A stretch of DNA of 64,000 nt, taken from contig CAVORB010000004.1 of NCBI GenBank assembly GCA_963698495.1, positions 69,720-133,719 of the forward strand, read 5' to 3'. This DNA is from CAVORB01 sp963698495. GTDB lineage: Bacteria > Pseudomonadota > Gammaproteobacteria > Chromatiales > Chromatiaceae. A model generated the notes under the pieces. The model was given only the letters and a program-made list of their open reading frames with translations, made no database searches and was not told the DNA's origin. A program made the position numbers and the translations under genes. Below are positions 55,454 to 64,000 of this stretch, piece after piece. How positions within the stretch are numbered: the stretch's first letter is position 1; every line of letters begins with the position of its first letter.

Positions 55454-56509
55454 ATGCCCAACGGCCCCCAGACCTTGACCCTGACCAAGCCAGATGACTG
55501 GCACCTGCACCTGCGCGACGGGGCCGAGATGGCCTCGGTGGTTGCCTTTTCGGCGCGACAGTTCGCACGCGCCATAGTCATGCCGAATCTTCGCCCCCCC
55601 GTCACCACTGCGGCTCAGGCCGCTGCCTATCGAGACCGCATTCTCGCGGCCCTACCGACCAGTCACCGCTTCACACCGCTGATGACCCTCTATCTGACCG
55701 ACAACCTGCCGCCGAATGAAATCGCAGCCGCCCAGGACGCAGGGTCAGTATACGCGGCGAAGCTCTATCCCGCCGGCGCAACCACCAATTCCGAGCTTGG
55801 CGTCACGCGACTCGCCCGCATTTACCCTGTCCTCGAGGCCATGCAACGGCACGACATGCCGTTGCTGGTGCACGGCGAATCAACCGCGCCCGAAGTGGAT
55901 GTCTTCGATCGCGAACGACGGTTCATTGACGATACACTGAGCCGGCTGCTTAAGGACTTTCCGGCGCTGCGCATCGTCTTCGAGCACATCACCACCGCCG
56001 ATGCCGTGGCTTTCGTGCACGCCGCTCCGCCCACGGTTGCGGCCACCATCACACCCCATCACCTGCTCTATAACCGCAACGCTATCCTGGCTGGCGGGAT
56101 CAAGCCTCACTACTATTGCCTGCCGGTGCTGAAGCGCGAACAGCATCGTCAGGCCCTGATCGGGGCGGCGACCAGCGGGGAACCAAGGTTCTTTCTCGGC
56201 ACGGACAGCGCGCCGCACGCGGTGGGAGGGAAGGAAACAGCCTGCGGATGCGCGGGGATCTTCAGCGCCCATGCCGCGATCGAGCTATACGCGGAGGTCT
56301 TCGACGCGGCGGGGGCCCTCGACCGCCTCGAGGGTTTCGCCAGCTTCTTCGGGCCGGACTTCTACCGGCTTCCGCGCAACCGAGAACGGATCAGGTTGCG
56401 CCGGGAGGTCTGGACCGTGCCCGATGCTTACGACTTCGGGGGTCAGCTTCTGGTGCCCCTGCGCGCCGGCGAGACGGTGGCCTGGCGGCTGGAGGGACCC
56501 CCGGCCTGA
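55454..56509 (+). CDS. pyrC: dihydroorotase (PyrC type)
   Basis: Third step of pyrimidine synthesis. 351 residues from ATG 55454 (E. coli PyrC 348). Metal ligands: HLH at 17-19 in PDDWHLHLRDG, the carboxylated Lys in AAKLYPAGATTNS, HGE, and His in VFEHITT and ITPHHLLYNRN; GTDSAPH closes the site. Starts at 55436 (ATG) and 55418 (TTG) are also open; 55454 aligns best with the family start. Confidence 0.95.
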   Translation: MPNGPQTLTLTKPDDWHLHLRDGAEMASVVAFSARQFARAIVMPNLRPPVTTAAQAAAYRDRILAALPTSHRFTPLMTLYLTDNLPPNEIAAAQDAGSVYAAKLYPAGATTNSELGVTRLARIYPVLEAMQRHDMPLLVHGESTAPEVDVFDRERRFIDDTLSRLLKDFPALRIVFEHITTADAVAFVHAAPPTVAATITPHHLLYNRNAILAGGIKPHYYCLPVLKREQHRQALIGAATSGEPRFFLGTDSAPHAVGGKETACGCAGIFSAHAAIELYAEVFDAAGALDRLEGFASFFGPDFYRLPRNRERIRLRREVWTVPDAYDFGGQLLVPLRAGETVAWRLEGPPA

Positions 56510-56526
56510 CCCCTGCGGGGGTCGGG

Positions 56527-57258
56527 CTACTGTGCCCAGATGTCCCGTTCGTAGGGATCCGGCGGCGGATTGCCGTCGAATATCTGGCTGCGACGGCGTT
56601 GCAGAAAGGCGTCGCGCACGAAGCTGTAGGGATCAACCGCCGCCTCTTCCAGAATCTTGCCCGCAGTCAGGAGGTCCGCTCGCTGGTCGATCACCCGCAC
56701 CCCCACCAATCCCCAGTAAATACGATCCTTGTTCAGGCTGACCAAGGGATCCACCAGGGCATCCCCCACTCGGCCCACGGAGTCACGCACGGTACTCGGA
56801 CCGAACACCGGGATGACCAGATAGGGACTGTCGACGTCGCCCCAGTAACCGAAGGTCTGACCGAAGTCCTCCTTGTAGCTGGGCAGACCCATGTTGGTCG
56901 CCACATCGACGAAGCCCAGGATACCCACGGTGGAGTTTACCGCGATCCTGCCGAGGTCCGAGCCGAAGCGGGAAAGCTTGAACTGGAACAGATTGTTGAC
57001 GGCCGAATTGACGTCCGCGAGGTTGTTGAAGAAGTTCGTCACCCCGCGATCCACCGGTTCGGGGGTTATCGCCTTGTAGCCCTTGGCAATCGGCTTGAAC
57101 AACGCGTCATCCACGACGGTGTTGAACTTGTGCACGCCGCGGTTGTATGGCTCAAGGGGATCCCTCGGATCCCGCTGGTCTTCCGGAATCGAGGCGCAAC
57201 CGACCAGTGCCGCCGTTGCGACGATCGCCGAGACTACTCGAAAGCTTCTGCCCCACAT
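56527..57258 (-). CDS. mlaA: MlaA (VacJ) outer-membrane lipoprotein
   Basis: 243 residues, lipobox LVGC. Family sequence DPLEPYNRGVHKFN, FFNNLADVNSAVNNLFQ and FGYWGDVDSPYLVIPVFGPSTVRD. Removes mislocalised phospholipid from the outer leaflet and hands it to MlaC. The mlaBCDEF genes are not here, which is usual for mlaA. Confidence 0.96.
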   Translation of the reverse strand: MWGRSFRVVSAIVATAALVGCASIPEDQRDPRDPLEPYNRGVHKFNTVVDDALFKPIAKGYKAITPEPVDRGVTNFFNNLADVNSAVNNLFQFKLSRFGSDLGRIAVNSTVGILGFVDVATNMGLPSYKEDFGQTFGYWGDVDSPYLVIPVFGPSTVRDSVGRVGDALVDPLVSLNKDRIYWGLVGVRVIDQRADLLTAGKILEEAAVDPYSFVRDAFLQRRRSQIFDGNPPPDPYERDIWAQ

Positions 57259-57372
57259 GGTCTTGATCCTTGTTTTTCATCCCGATAGCGGGAAGCCACG
57301 TCGCTGGATGCTATCACAGTCCAGACGGCCGCAAACGCGGTTTGCATCACTGTTTTACCCGGGCTTGCGCCG

Positions 57373-58260
57373 TCAATACACCGCCCGAACTGCGAAACCG
57401 GCCCTTCGCAGTCGCTGCACGATACCGCCCTCACCCGGCAGATGGAGCGCTCCCACGGCGACGAAGAAGACGTCCTCGGCGAGCAGGGGCAGGATGCGTT
57501 CGGCCATCCGTTCGTTGCGCACGTCCAGGGCACTGGTGCGGAAACGCGCCTCCAGCTCCGGGTCTCCGCCGCGGAGATATTCATCGCTCAAGCGCGTCAA
57601 TGCAGCAAGATCACGATCCAGGTAGGCGCCGAGCAAGCGCTCGAAGACCTCCGGCAGCTGATCCCGAACCTCTAGTGTCTCGCGCAGCAGGGCCACCTGG
57701 TCTCGCTCGCTCAGCCCCTCGAACACGGCAAGCTGCTCGTCGATGCTCTCGAGGCCCACAACTCTTTTTCCCGCGGCGGTGGCCGCCTTGTAGAGCCGCA
57801 GGTCGAGAAACTCCCCGGTCTCGGCGTGCGGAACGCTAAGGATCGTGACCACCGCCCAGGGCTTGAAATCGCGGATTGCCGCTTCCGTCATACCCCGCGC
57901 CTCGATCGCCTGCACCACCTCCCGGAAGAGGGGCGGGCCGATGACCGCTTCCAGCGTGCGCCCGTCGGTGTAGACCATGGTCACCATGGACCGGAGGATG
58001 GCCTGCGTATCCGGGATCACCTCCATCGCGAAGCCGGCCGAGGCTTCGAACGCGTCGCGGACCGGCGGCGGCAGCTCGATCACCCGCGGGTCCTCGCTGT
58101 GAATCGTGCCGAACAACCAGCCCCGCGTGTCTTCGCCGGAGCGCACCTCGAACAGGAGGCCATGGTCCACGCCCTGATCGGACGCCGCGTACGCCGCAAA
58201 CCACAGGGTCAGCGCGAGCAGGATCAACAAGGACGCGAACGCGCGCCGGTAGACTCTCAT
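57373..58260 (-). CDS. TraB/GumN family protein
   Basis: About 295 residues with a signal peptide (MRVYRRAFASLLILLALTLW). Family motifs: WLFGTIHSED near the N-terminus, GLESIDEQLAVFEGL in the middle and FFVAVGALHLPGEGGIVQRL near the end. The paired GxxH elements are those of the proposed metalloprotease-like TraB/GumN fold; activity in bacteria is not established. ATG 58260 or 58269. Confidence 0.88.
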   Translation of the reverse strand: MRVYRRAFASLLILLALTLWFAAYAASDQGVDHGLLFEVRSGEDTRGWLFGTIHSEDPRVIELPPPVRDAFEASAGFAMEVIPDTQAILRSMVTMVYTDGRTLEAVIGPPLFREVVQAIEARGMTEAAIRDFKPWAVVTILSVPHAETGEFLDLRLYKAATAAGKRVVGLESIDEQLAVFEGLSERDQVALLRETLEVRDQLPEVFERLLGAYLDRDLAALTRLSDEYLRGGDPELEARFRTSALDVRNERMAERILPLLAEDVFFVAVGALHLPGEGGIVQRLRRAGFAVRAVY

Positions 58261-58409
58261 CAATGGCATTCTCCCCGCGATCCGATCCGCGGACTCCAGC
58301 CGAGACTATATCAGGACCTGGTCCCGCCTTAATCGGGCACGGCACGCGGGAAGCGATACCGGGTCGGAGCGGATTTGGCTTTTGACGGCGCGCAACTTAT
58401 GCTGGCGCG

Positions 58410-59072
58410 ATGCTCGAGGACGAACCCAAACACCGGATCGCGCGCAGGTTCCGCGGCTTCCTGCCAGTGGTGGTTGACGTGGAAACCGCGGGCTTCGACC
58501 CGCAACGCCATGCGCTGCTGGAAATCGCCGCCATCGTGATCCGGATGGACGAGGAGGGATGGCTGAAGCTCGGCCCGACCCTGTCCTGCCACGTGCTGCC
58601 TTTCATGGGGTCGGAGATCGACCCCAGGGCACTTGCCTTCAATCAGATCGACCCGGACCACCCGTTCCGGGACGCGGTACCCGAGAAGGAGGCCCTCAAC
58701 CGCGTCCTCGACCCGATTCGCAAAGCGGTCAAGGCCACCGGCTGCAACCGCGCCATACTCGTGGGGCACAACGCGGCCTTCGATCTCGGTTTTCTCAAGG
58801 CCGCGGTCGAGCGCACCGGATACAAGCGCAGTCCGTTCCACTCGTTCAGCGTCTTCGACACCGTTTCCCTGGCGGGACTGGTCTTCGGTCAGACGGTGCT
58901 CGCTAAGTCAGCGCACGCGGCCGGGCTCGGCTGGGACAATGAGGAGGCGCACAGCGCCGTTTACGACGCGGAGCAAACCGCGCGGTTGTTCTGCCGGATC
59001 GTCAACCGCTGGAGAGAGATGGATCAGGTGCGAGCCTGGGAGAGAGCCGAGACGGGATATCCTACGGAGTAG
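58410..59072 (+). CDS. rnt: ribonuclease T
   Basis: DEDDh 3'-5' exoribonuclease that matures tRNA and 5S/23S ends. 220 residues. Motif I VVDVETAGFD, motif II VGHNAAFDLGF, motif III HSAVYDAEQTA. Also LNRVLDPIRKAVKATGCNRA, an RNase T feature separating it from DnaQ. Divergent from the TraB gene. Confidence 0.96.
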   Translation: MLEDEPKHRIARRFRGFLPVVVDVETAGFDPQRHALLEIAAIVIRMDEEGWLKLGPTLSCHVLPFMGSEIDPRALAFNQIDPDHPFRDAVPEKEALNRVLDPIRKAVKATGCNRAILVGHNAAFDLGFLKAAVERTGYKRSPFHSFSVFDTVSLAGLVFGQTVLAKSAHAAGLGWDNEEAHSAVYDAEQTARLFCRIVNRWREMDQVRAWERAETGYPTE

Positions 59073-59145
59073 CAGCACCGCCATCCGAGCGCGACGCCAC
59101 ATCGCGCGGGGTCCGGATCGCGTTGCGCACTTTCCCGGAACGTCC

Positions 59146-59493
59146 TCACGAAGACGATGTGTCTCCACCCGTCCCGGACTTCTCGGCCGCCTTCTCCATC
59201 ATGCTCTTCAGCTCGCCGTTGGCGTGCAGCTCGAGGGTGATGTCGCAGCCGCCGACCAGTTCACCGTCGATGTAGACCTGCGGAAACGTCGGCCAGTCGG
59301 CGTAGCGCGGCAGATTCTCGAAGATCTCCGGATCCTGCAGCACGTTCACGTACGCGAAGGGGACGCCGCACTCCTGCAGCGCCGCCGCGGCACGCATGGA
59401 GAAGCCGCACATCGGGAACTGCGGGGTTCCCTTCATGTAGATGACGACCGGATTGCCTTTCACCTGCTCGTCGATTCTCTCAAGAACGTCCAT
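59146..59493 (-). CDS. grxD: monothiol glutaredoxin
   Basis: 115 residues from ATG 59493 (AGGAG five bases upstream). Active motif CGFS at 29-32 in GTPQFPMCGFS, with WPTFPQVYIDGELVGGCDI for glutathione binding. Carries [2Fe-2S] clusters and takes part in iron-sulfur assembly. The C-terminus is extended and Lys/Ser-rich. Confidence 0.96.
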   Translation of the reverse strand: MDVLERIDEQVKGNPVVIYMKGTPQFPMCGFSMRAAAALQECGVPFAYVNVLQDPEIFENLPRYADWPTFPQVYIDGELVGGCDITLELHANGELKSMMEKAAEKSGTGGDTSSS

Positions 59494-59617
59494 TGACACT
59501 CCTCTGACAGGGCTGCTTTACGTCGAGAGAAATCGGGACGCCCCGCCCCTTTTCAAGTCGCGGCGTGCCGCGGCGCCGACACAACAGCCCCGGGGGTAGC
59601 GATGGAGGGCGTCGCGA

Positions 59618-61409
59618 TCAGGCACGCGCCACCGGGTCGACATGCCGCTGCAGCCAGAGCTCGAGGAGCGCCAGGTGCCAGAGCTTGTTGCCCTGGATGC
59701 GCGTGTGATGCATGTCGGGCGCCGCCAAGAGCATGTCGAGGTACTCGCGACGGTAGAGTCCACGCTCACGGCAGGCGCGTGAATTGACCAGGTCGCGCAT
59801 CAGGGCCAGGAAGTCGCCACGCACGTACTTCAGCGCCGGCATCGGAAAGTAACCCTTGGGGCGGTCGATCACGGCATCGGGCAACAGGCCGCGCGCCATG
59901 GCCTTGAGCGGGTACTTGCCGCCCTCGCGCAGCTTGAGCTCCGGCGGGCAGCGGGCGGCGAGCTCCACCAGTTCGTGATCGAGAAAGGGCACCCTGGCCT
60001 CCAGGCCCCAGGCCATGGTCATGTTGTCCACCCGCTTGACCGGGTCGTCAACGATCAGGGTGGTCACGTCCATGCGCAGCACCGCGTCCATGATCTCGTC
60101 CGCGCCGGGCTCGCCCAGGAGGTCCTCCACCAGGCGTGAGCTGTGGTCGTCGCCGGCAAAATCGGCGGCCACCAGGCGCAGATACTCGTCGTGATCACGG
60201 TCGAAATAGTGCCTGCGGAAGCGTTCGGTCCAAGTGCCCTTCGCATCGGCCTGGATGCGGGGATACCAGAAATAGCCGCCGAAGACCTCGTCCGCCCCCT
60301 GGCCGGACTGCACCACCTTGATCTCCCGCGACACCTGCTCGGCGAGCAGGTAGAAGGCAACCGCGTCCTGGCCGAACATGGGCTCCGCCATGGCGTCCAC
60401 CGCCTCCGGCAGCCGCCACAGGGCATCCGCGTTCGGCACCCGGAACTTCCGGTGCCGGGTGGCATAGCGCTCGACGACCAGATCGGAGTACTCGAACTCG
60501 CTGCCGGATTCCTCCGGCGTGTCCTCGAAGCCCACCGAAAAGGTACGCAGGTCGCTGATGCCCGCCTCGGCCAGCAGCGCTACGAGCAGGCTCGAATCCA
60601 GTCCACCCGAGAGCAGCACCCCGACCGGCACGTCCGCCACCTCGCTGCGCTTGCGCACGGCCTCGCGCAGGGCGTCATGGATGGCGTCGAGCCAGTCCCC
60701 TTCGCTGCGTTGACGCTCCGGGCGGGTGGCGTCCAACCGCCAGTAGGCCCGTTCCGTGCGCCGTCCGTCGGCCTCGACTCGCATCCAGTGCGCGGGGGCG
60801 AGCTTGCGCACCCCGGCGAGCACGGTGCGCGGCGCGGGCACCACGGCGTGCAGGGTGAACAGGTGATGGAGCGCGACCGGGTCGATCCCGGTGTCGACGC
60901 CTCCGGCCTCCAGCAGCGCCTGGGTGCTCGAGGCGAAGCGGAAGCGGGCGCCGTCCGCCGTCCAGTACAGCGGCTTGATGCCGAAGCGGTCCCTGGCCAG
61001 GAACAGTACGCGCTTGACCGCATCCCAGACGGCGAAGGCGAACATGCCGTGCAGGCGCGCCACGCAGTCCTCGCCCCAGGCGTGCCAGGCCTTGAGAATG
61101 GTCTCGCTGTCGCCCTCGGAGAAGAAGTCGTAACCGAGGGCCGACAGCTCCCGGCGCAGCTCGCGGTAGTTGTAGATGGTCCCGTTGAAGACCAGCGCGA
61201 GGCCGAGGCCGGGATCGACCATCGGCTGATTGGAGCGGACGGACAGGTCGATGATGGACAGCCGCCGGTGACCGAACCCGAGTGCGCCGTCGCTGAAGCT
61301 GCCGCCATGGTCGGGACCGCGGCCGCTCGAGCTGCCCCATCATGGACCCGATGGCGGCGAGGTCCGCCGGATCCCCGTCGAAACGCAGCTCACCGCAGAT
61401 ACCGCACAT
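59618..61409 (-). pseudogene. asnB: asparagine-synthase-family amidotransferase, single frameshift
   Basis: Glutamine amidotransferase/AMP-ligase of about 597 residues. N-terminal MCGICGELRFDG provides the Cys2 nucleophile. The frame then changes near 61322: removing one C in the GGCCGC run restores RGPDHGGSFSDGALGFGHRR. Downstream is intact (59618-61222 and above): VFNGTIYNYREL, synthetase P-loop LLSGGLDSSLL, and a C-terminus with RPKGYFPMPALKYVRG. That tail resembles the amidotransferase of N-acetylglutaminylglutamine amide (osmolyte) synthesis as much as plain AsnB, but the partner genes are not next to it. If the break is real, the synthetase part lacks its glutaminase. Confidence 0.85.
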
Positions 61410-61459
61410 GGACTATCTCTCGCTCTGGATTCTGGAAACGGAGGGCTGACGAACCCCGG

Positions 61460-63016
61460 CTAGGAGCTCGACGGTTTCTCCCCCGGCCGACCGTAGCCCC
61501 CTCCCCCCGGGGTCTGGATGCACAGGCGATCTCCCGCAGCGGCCTCGAACGCCGTCTTTGCCGGCAACGCCTCGCCATTGAGCAGATTGAGGCCCGCCTC
61601 GCCGGGGAAGCCGCCATCGCAGCCCCAGGGCCGGTGGCGCCGGCGCTCGGTCAGCAGGGACACGCTGGCGGGCGCCAGGAACTCGAGCTCGCGGACCAGG
61701 CCGTCGCCGCCGCGCCGCTGCCCGGCGCCGCCCGAGCCGCGGCGCAGGCCGTAACGCGTCACCCGCAGCGGGAAGCGCGTCTCCAGCACCTCGATCGGCG
61801 TGTTGAGCGTGTTGGTCATGTGGGTCTGGATGCCGGACAGCCCACCTCCCAGCGCGCCCGCCCCCATGCCGCCGCCGATGGTCTCGTAATAGTCCCACGC
61901 CGCCCCGGAACGGGCGCTGCCAAGGGCGAGGTTGTTCATGCTGCCGTGACTCGCGGCCGGTATGCGCCCGGGAACCGCCTTCGCAAGCGCCCCCATGACG
62001 ACGTCGACCACGCGCGTGCTGGTCTCCACGTTGCCCGCCGCCACCGCTGCCGGGTAACGGGCGTTGAGCAGGCAGCCCTCGGGGGCGGTGATCGAAACCG
62101 GGCGGAAGCTGCCCGCGCAGGCCGGCGTCCAAGCGGGCATCAGGCAGCGGAACACGTAGAGCACGGCGGCGGCCGCGACCGCCAAGGGGCAGTTGATGTT
62201 GCCGCTCACCTGCCCCGCCGTGCCAGCGAAGTCCACGGAAGCCATGCCCCGCGAGACCTCGATCCGCACCCGGATGGGGATGTCGAGGTTGCCCTGACCG
62301 TCGTCGTCCATGCAGTCCTCGAACCGGTAGGTCCCGTCGGGGATCTGCGCGATGGCCTGCGTGGCGAGTCGCTCGCCGTAGTGGTTCAGCGCCCCCAATC
62401 CCTCACGGAACCCCTGCACGCCGGTACGGGCGATCAGCTCGGAGAGCCGTTGCGCGCCAGCGGCGTTGGCGCTGATCTGGGCAAAGAAATCGCCGCGGGC
62501 GTCGGCCGGATTACGGGTGGCGCCGACGATGGCCGCGAGCCGGATCTCATCGAGCGCGCGGCGCCGAATCAGATGCACCGGCTCGATCACCTGACCCTCT
62601 TCGTGGATGGAGCGCGACAGGGGCATGGAGCCCGGGGAGTCGGCGCCGATATCGGCATGGTGCGCGCGGTTGGCCACGAAGGCCGTCAGCTCGCCGGCGG
62701 CGAACACCGGGGCGATGACGGTCACGTCCGGCAGGTGGGTGCCGCCGAGGAAGGGGTCGTTGAGGATCACCATGTCACCCTCGGCCCACTCCATGCGCGC
62801 CACGACGTCCGCCGTGGCGAACGCCATGCTCCCGAGGTGAACAGGGATGTGGGCGGCCTGGGCGCAGAGCTCGCCCCGGGCGTCGAACACCGCGCAGGAG
62901 AAATCGAGCCGGTCGCGGATGTTGGTCGAGAAAGCGGCGTTGCGCAGCACCACGCCCATCTCGTCGCACACCGCCTCCAGCCGGCTTGAGAAGATGCTGA
63001 GCTCGATGGGATCCAT
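61460..63016 (-). CDS. hyuB: hydantoinase B / 5-oxoprolinase subunit B (HyuB)
   Basis: 518 residues from ATG 63016 (MDPIELSIFSSRLEAVCDEM). Family motifs: RDRLDFSCAVFDARGELCAQ, WAEGDMVILNDPFLGGTHLPD, HHADIGADSPGSM and a C-terminal TPGGGGYGRP. HyuB works with HyuA in ATP-dependent cleavage of hydantoins or 5-oxoproline, yet no hyuA is adjacent; upstream is divergent sodB and downstream the amidotransferase. Confidence 0.93.
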   Translation of the reverse strand: MDPIELSIFSSRLEAVCDEMGVVLRNAAFSTNIRDRLDFSCAVFDARGELCAQAAHIPVHLGSMAFATADVVARMEWAEGDMVILNDPFLGGTHLPDVTVIAPVFAAGELTAFVANRAHHADIGADSPGSMPLSRSIHEEGQVIEPVHLIRRRALDEIRLAAIVGATRNPADARGDFFAQISANAAGAQRLSELIARTGVQGFREGLGALNHYGERLATQAIAQIPDGTYRFEDCMDDDGQGNLDIPIRVRIEVSRGMASVDFAGTAGQVSGNINCPLAVAAAAVLYVFRCLMPAWTPACAGSFRPVSITAPEGCLLNARYPAAVAAGNVETSTRVVDVVMGALAKAVPGRIPAASHGSMNNLALGSARSGAAWDYYETIGGGMGAGALGGGLSGIQTHMTNTLNTPIEVLETRFPLRVTRYGLRRGSGGAGQRRGGDGLVRELEFLAPASVSLLTERRRHRPWGCDGGFPGEAGLNLLNGEALPAKTAFEAAAGDRLCIQTPGGGGYGRPGEKPSSS

Positions 63017-63243
63017 ATTCGTAGGCAATCGGTGGTCAGGGCTGAACCGGCCTGGTGTCCTGGGTCGCCCGCGTCGAGCGAGGGTGCCGGAAGGAACAAT
63101 CGTAAGCCCGTTCCCGATCCCGGCGCCAGAACACGGCACCGCACGGCGTCCGCGCCGACGGAGTCGTTGCAAAACCCCTACGCGATGACTAGTATTCGCG
63201 TCCTCGATTACGGACCATTTTAGTCGGGATTTCGTTTGCCCGG

Positions 63244-63272
63244 TTGAGGTCCGCTCACAGAGCGCATATGTT
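63244..63272 (+). promoter_or_regulatory. possible sodB promoter
   Basis: TTGAGG at 63244-63249, 17-bp spacer, TATGTT at 63267-63272. Four of six bases match consensus in each box, 40 bp upstream of the start codon. Confidence 0.4.
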
Positions 63273-63312
63273 TTCTAGACGAAAGAGAATCCTAAACGGA
63301 GGCTGACCCACT

Positions 63313-63894
63313 ATGGCACACGAACTCCCCGCCCTTCCCTACGAGAAGAACGCCCTCGAGCCGGTGATTTCCCAGGAGACCATCGAGTATCACTACGGCA
63401 AGCATCACCAGACCTACGTGACCAACCTCAACAACCTGGTCCCCGGCACCGAGTTCGAGAACAAGTCCCTCGAGGACATCATCAAGAACGCCTCCGGCGG
63501 CGTGTTCAACAACGCCGCCCAGGTCTGGAACCACACCTTCTACTGGAACTGCCTGAGCCCCAACGGCGGCGGCCAGCCCTCCGGCGCCCTCGCCGATGCC
63601 ATCAACGCCAAGTTCGGGTCATTCGACGAGTTCAAGAAGCAGTTCTCGCAGTCCGCCGCCACCAACTTCGGCTCCGGCTGGACCTGGCTGGTCAAGAACG
63701 CCGACGGCTCGATCGAGATCATGAACACCTCGAACGCCGGAACCCCCATGACCGAAGGCCGGACCGCGCTGCTGACGGTAGACGTCTGGGAGCACGCGTA
63801 CTACGTCGACTACCGCAACGCCCGCCCGAAGTACCTGGAGGAAATCTGGAAGATCATCAACTGGGAGTTCGTGTCCGCGAACTACGCCGGCTGA
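63313..63894 (+). CDS. sodB: iron superoxide dismutase
   Basis: 193 residues. The four metal ligands sit at the standard positions: His27, His74, Asp157 and His161 (VDVWEHAYYVDY). Residues FNNAAQVWNHTFYW favour Fe over Mn. The ribosome site GGAGG is ten bases upstream. Cytoplasmic. Followed by a strong terminator. Confidence 0.98.
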   Translation: MAHELPALPYEKNALEPVISQETIEYHYGKHHQTYVTNLNNLVPGTEFENKSLEDIIKNASGGVFNNAAQVWNHTFYWNCLSPNGGGQPSGALADAINAKFGSFDEFKKQFSQSAATNFGSGWTWLVKNADGSIEIMNTSNAGTPMTEGRTALLTVDVWEHAYYVDYRNARPKYLEEIWKIINWEFVSANYAG

Positions 63895-63969
63895 ACCTTG
63901 CGTGTCCCTCAAGAGTCCGGTCCGGATACTCGGCCGGCTCTGAAGACACGCAAGTTTGATCGACATCCG

Positions 63970-63998
63970 AAATGGCCCGGCAGTCGCTGGGCCATTTT
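63970..63998 (+). terminator. terminator after sodB
   Basis: Stem AAATGGCCC / GGGCCATTT with an inner GGC/GCT extension, ending in ATTTT, about 75 bp after the sodB stop. Confidence 0.75.
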
Positions 63999-64000
63999 CG

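Noticed and set aside
61315..61330. NotI and XhoI sites side by side (GCGGCCGCTCGAG), as in a cloning linker
   Set aside because: The surrounding codons fit conserved AsnB residues once one base is removed, so it is native sequence.
60143..62989. 948-codon plus-strand frame across asnB and hyuB
   Set aside because: Spans two unrelated real genes on the opposite strand; composition typical of shadow frames.

Overview
The window looks like chromosomal DNA of a GC-rich sulfur-oxidising gammaproteobacterium of the Chromatiales type. The evidence is a DsrC/TusE-family sulfur carrier, a secreted sulfur-globule-like protein rich in Gly, Trp and Tyr, PilBCD, groESL under a CIRCE element, and the mre/mrd/lip gene order, all in gammaproteobacterial form. 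The genus cannot be fixed from sequence alone. No rRNA, tRNA, CRISPR array or intact insertion sequence was found.

Layout. 0.1-4.6 kb: a DUF853/HerA-type ATPase, a hybrid sensor kinase with a frameshift near its N-terminus, a small membrane protein and Pcm. 4.7-15.7 kb: an accessory defence island, almost entirely on the minus strand. In transcription order it holds hsdR (5' end missing), hsdM, hsdS, a small unknown gene, an ABC/SMC-type ATPase and an HNH endonuclease, and it ends at a hairpin terminator. Beyond the terminator lies a 252-bp tandem duplication, each copy carrying the missing HsdR nuclease core. Every gene here except the HNH gene is cut by single-base frameshifts, yet the catalytic motifs survive. 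This is the most interesting region: a type I restriction system joined to a Septu-like ATPase/HNH pair. 15.7-19 kb: a serine hydrolase, a lipoprotein and an MFS transporter.

19.1-30 kb: one long minus-strand cell-wall elongation cluster, mreB-mreC-mreD-mrdA-rodA-mltB-rlpA-dacA-dat-ybeD-lipB, with many overlapping or nearly touching genes. mreC seems to lack a normal start codon. 30.5-33.8 kb: gatCAB on the plus strand. 33.9-37 kb: a truncated globin, groEL-groES and a TfoX-like protein. 37.2-45.2 kb: malate synthase G, the DsrC-like protein, a cNMP/CBS/DUF294 protein with a partner exonuclease, and acetyl-CoA synthetase, a set centred on acetate and C2 metabolism. 45.5-52.3 kb: an NYN-nuclease/cold-shock-like protein, pilB-pilC-pilD-coaE and a CLC transporter. 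52.4-64 kb: a small secreted protein, GTP-type PEP carboxykinase, the sulfur-globule-like protein, pyrC, mlaA, a TraB/GumN protein, RNase T, monothiol glutaredoxin, an asparagine-synthase-type amidotransferase with one frameshift, an orphan hydantoinase B subunit and Fe superoxide dismutase.

Core genes are intact except the sensor kinase and the amidotransferase. Frameshifts are concentrated in the defence island. Most of those I could reconstruct by eye are repaired by removing one base, which makes consensus error at least as likely as genuine gene decay there.
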